DNA from: Actinomycetes bacterium
GTDB taxonomy: Bacteria > Actinomycetota > Actinomycetes > Actinomycetales > Microbacteriaceae
Length of the DNA: 7,070 nt
NCBI GenBank assembly: GCA_023432305.1
Contig: JAEYUT010000298.1
Span: forward strand, 1 to 7,070
Reading direction: 5' to 3'
Shown here: positions 6,154-7,070 of the stretch, piece after piece
Position numbering within the stretch: the first letter of the stretch is position 1
Layout: every line of letters begins with the position of its first letter
Notes under the pieces: model-generated
Databases searched by the model: none
Seen by the model: the letters and a program-made list of their open reading frames with translations, nothing else
What the model was told of the DNA's origin: nothing
Position numbers and translations under genes: made by a program

Positions 6154-7070
6154 ATGACCGGCATCTGGGACGATCTGACGGGCCAGGCGGAGGCGATCCG
6201 CGTGGTGCGTGCCGCTGCGGCAGGCGATGGGCTCGCGCATTCGTGGCTCATCACCGGCCCTCCCGGATCGGGTCGGTCGACCCTCGCCTACGCGTTCGCA
6301 ACCGAGCTGCTCGCACGCGGGGAGGACGACCTCGAGACGACCGCCGCACAGGTGGCCGCCCGCACCCACCCCGATCTCAGCGTGCTCAGCACCGAGGCCG
6401 TCATCATCAAGATCGAGGATGTGCGCAAGCTCGTCGCCGCGAGCCAGTTCTCGCCCGCCGTCGGCCGCTACCGCGTGATGATCATCGAGGACGCCGATCG
6501 CATGACCGAGCGCACCTCGAACGTGCTGCTGAAGGCGCTCGAGGAGCCGCCGGAGCGCACCATCTGGATCCTGTGCGCCCCGAGCGAGGCGGACCTGCTT
6601 CCCACGATCCGCTCGCGCGTGCGCTCCCTTCGCCTGCGGGTGCCGAGCGTGGACGATGTCGCCGAGCTCATCGCACGGCGCGACGGCGTGAGCCTGCCCG
6701 AGGCGACGCGCGCCGCTCGGGAGGCGCAGGCGCACATCGGGATGGCGCATCGCCTCGCGACCGATGAGAGCGCCCGCGAGCGTCGGCGTCGCACCCTCGA
6801 GATCGCCCTCGGCATCCGGGGTGTCGCGGGCGCGGTCATCGGCGCCGCGGAGCTGCTCGAGGTGGCGGGCTCCGACGCGAAGGCGATCACCGCGCAGCGC
6901 GACGCGGAGGAGCGCGACCAGGCGCTGCGCTCCCTCGGCGTCGAGCCCGGCGGAACCGTGCCGCCTGCCCTGCGCGCCCAGCTGAAGGCTCTCGAAGAGG
7001 ATCAGAAGCGCCGCGCCACGCGCAGCCTCCGTGACGGCATCGACCGCATCCTCGTCGACCTGCTCTCGCT
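6154..7070 (+). CDS. holB: DNA polymerase III subunit delta-prime, 3' end outside the window
   Basis: Delta-prime is the stator subunit of the clamp loader, which opens the beta clamp and places it on primed DNA. The frame is open from ATG 6154 to the window end, giving 305 complete codons; the family usually needs some tens more. The N-terminal AAA+ domain shows WDDLTGQ (5-11), a P-loop-like GPPGSGRST (35-43) in which Arg41 replaces the Walker lysine, Walker-B-like IIEDADRM (110-117), LLKALEEPP (125-133) and a sensor-1/arginine-finger segment IRSRV (152-156). A lid helix and the start of the C-terminal collar follow. The degenerate P-loop indicates a subunit that does not hydrolyse ATP, which points to delta-prime rather than DnaX (gamma/tau). 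The zinc-binding cysteines normally present after the P-loop are absent, and Cys141 is the only cysteine seen. The start is fixed because the tmk TAG lies in frame 12 bases upstream and this is the first start codon after it. No Shine-Dalgarno is visible, so translation is probably coupled to tmk. Confidence 0.93.
   Translation, partial: MTGIWDDLTGQAEAIRVVRAAAAGDGLAHSWLITGPPGSGRSTLAYAFATELLARGEDDLETTAAQVAARTHPDLSVLSTEAVIIKIEDVRKLVAASQFSPAVGRYRVMIIEDADRMTERTSNVLLKALEEPPERTIWILCAPSEADLLPTIRSRVRSLRLRVPSVDDVAELIARRDGVSLPEATRAAREAQAHIGMAHRLATDESARERRRRTLEIALGIRGVAGAVIGAAELLEVAGSDAKAITAQRDAEERDQALRSLGVEPGGTVPPALRAQLKALEEDQKRRATRSLRDGIDRILVDLLS

Noticed and set aside
6154..7070. holB as a possible dnaX (tau/gamma) gene
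   Set aside because: The P-loop lysine is replaced by Arg41, the zinc cysteines are missing, and it follows tmk, all of which point to the non-hydrolysing delta-prime subunit.

Overview
The window is a strongly GC-rich stretch (roughly 70% by eye, with G or C at most third codon positions). It looks like the chromosome of a high-GC actinobacterium, most likely of the Microbacteriaceae. That placement is inferred from codon style, from an actinobacterial-type topoisomerase I (no zinc fingers, lysine-rich tail), and from the topA–tmk–holB gene order. All four genes lie on the + strand and fill almost all of the sequence. No tRNA, rRNA, CRISPR array, insertion sequence or prophage signature was seen.

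Layout. Positions 21-2630 encode a cytoplasmic glycoside hydrolase family 2 enzyme. It has an intact acid/base and nucleophile pair and an unusual C-terminal Rossmann-like domain. It is probably the last gene of an operon that begins upstream of the window, because a perfect 14-bp hairpin (2635-2666) follows its stop codon almost at once. The 135-bp gap 2631-2765 holds that terminator, a candidate promoter and the topA ribosome-binding site. Positions 2766-5510 are topA (DNA topoisomerase I), starting at GTG. Positions 5512-6144 are tmk (dTMP kinase), also starting at GTG and only one base after the topA stop. Positions 6154-7070 are the start of holB (DNA polymerase III delta-prime subunit), which runs off the end of the window.

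How the genes fit together. topA, tmk and holB look like one co-transcribed housekeeping unit for DNA synthesis: supercoil relaxation, dTTP precursor supply and sliding-clamp loading. The tmk Shine-Dalgarno sequence lies inside the lysine codons of the topA tail. holB has no visible Shine-Dalgarno and probably depends on translational coupling to tmk. The GH2 gene is a separate catabolic unit that abuts this core block.

No clearly new system is present. The points most worth a second look are the delta-prime subunit that has lost its zinc-binding cysteines and the Cys of its SRC motif, the two lysine-rich segments of TopA, the same-frame tmk/holB junction, and the unassigned GH2 enzyme with its extra C-terminal domain.
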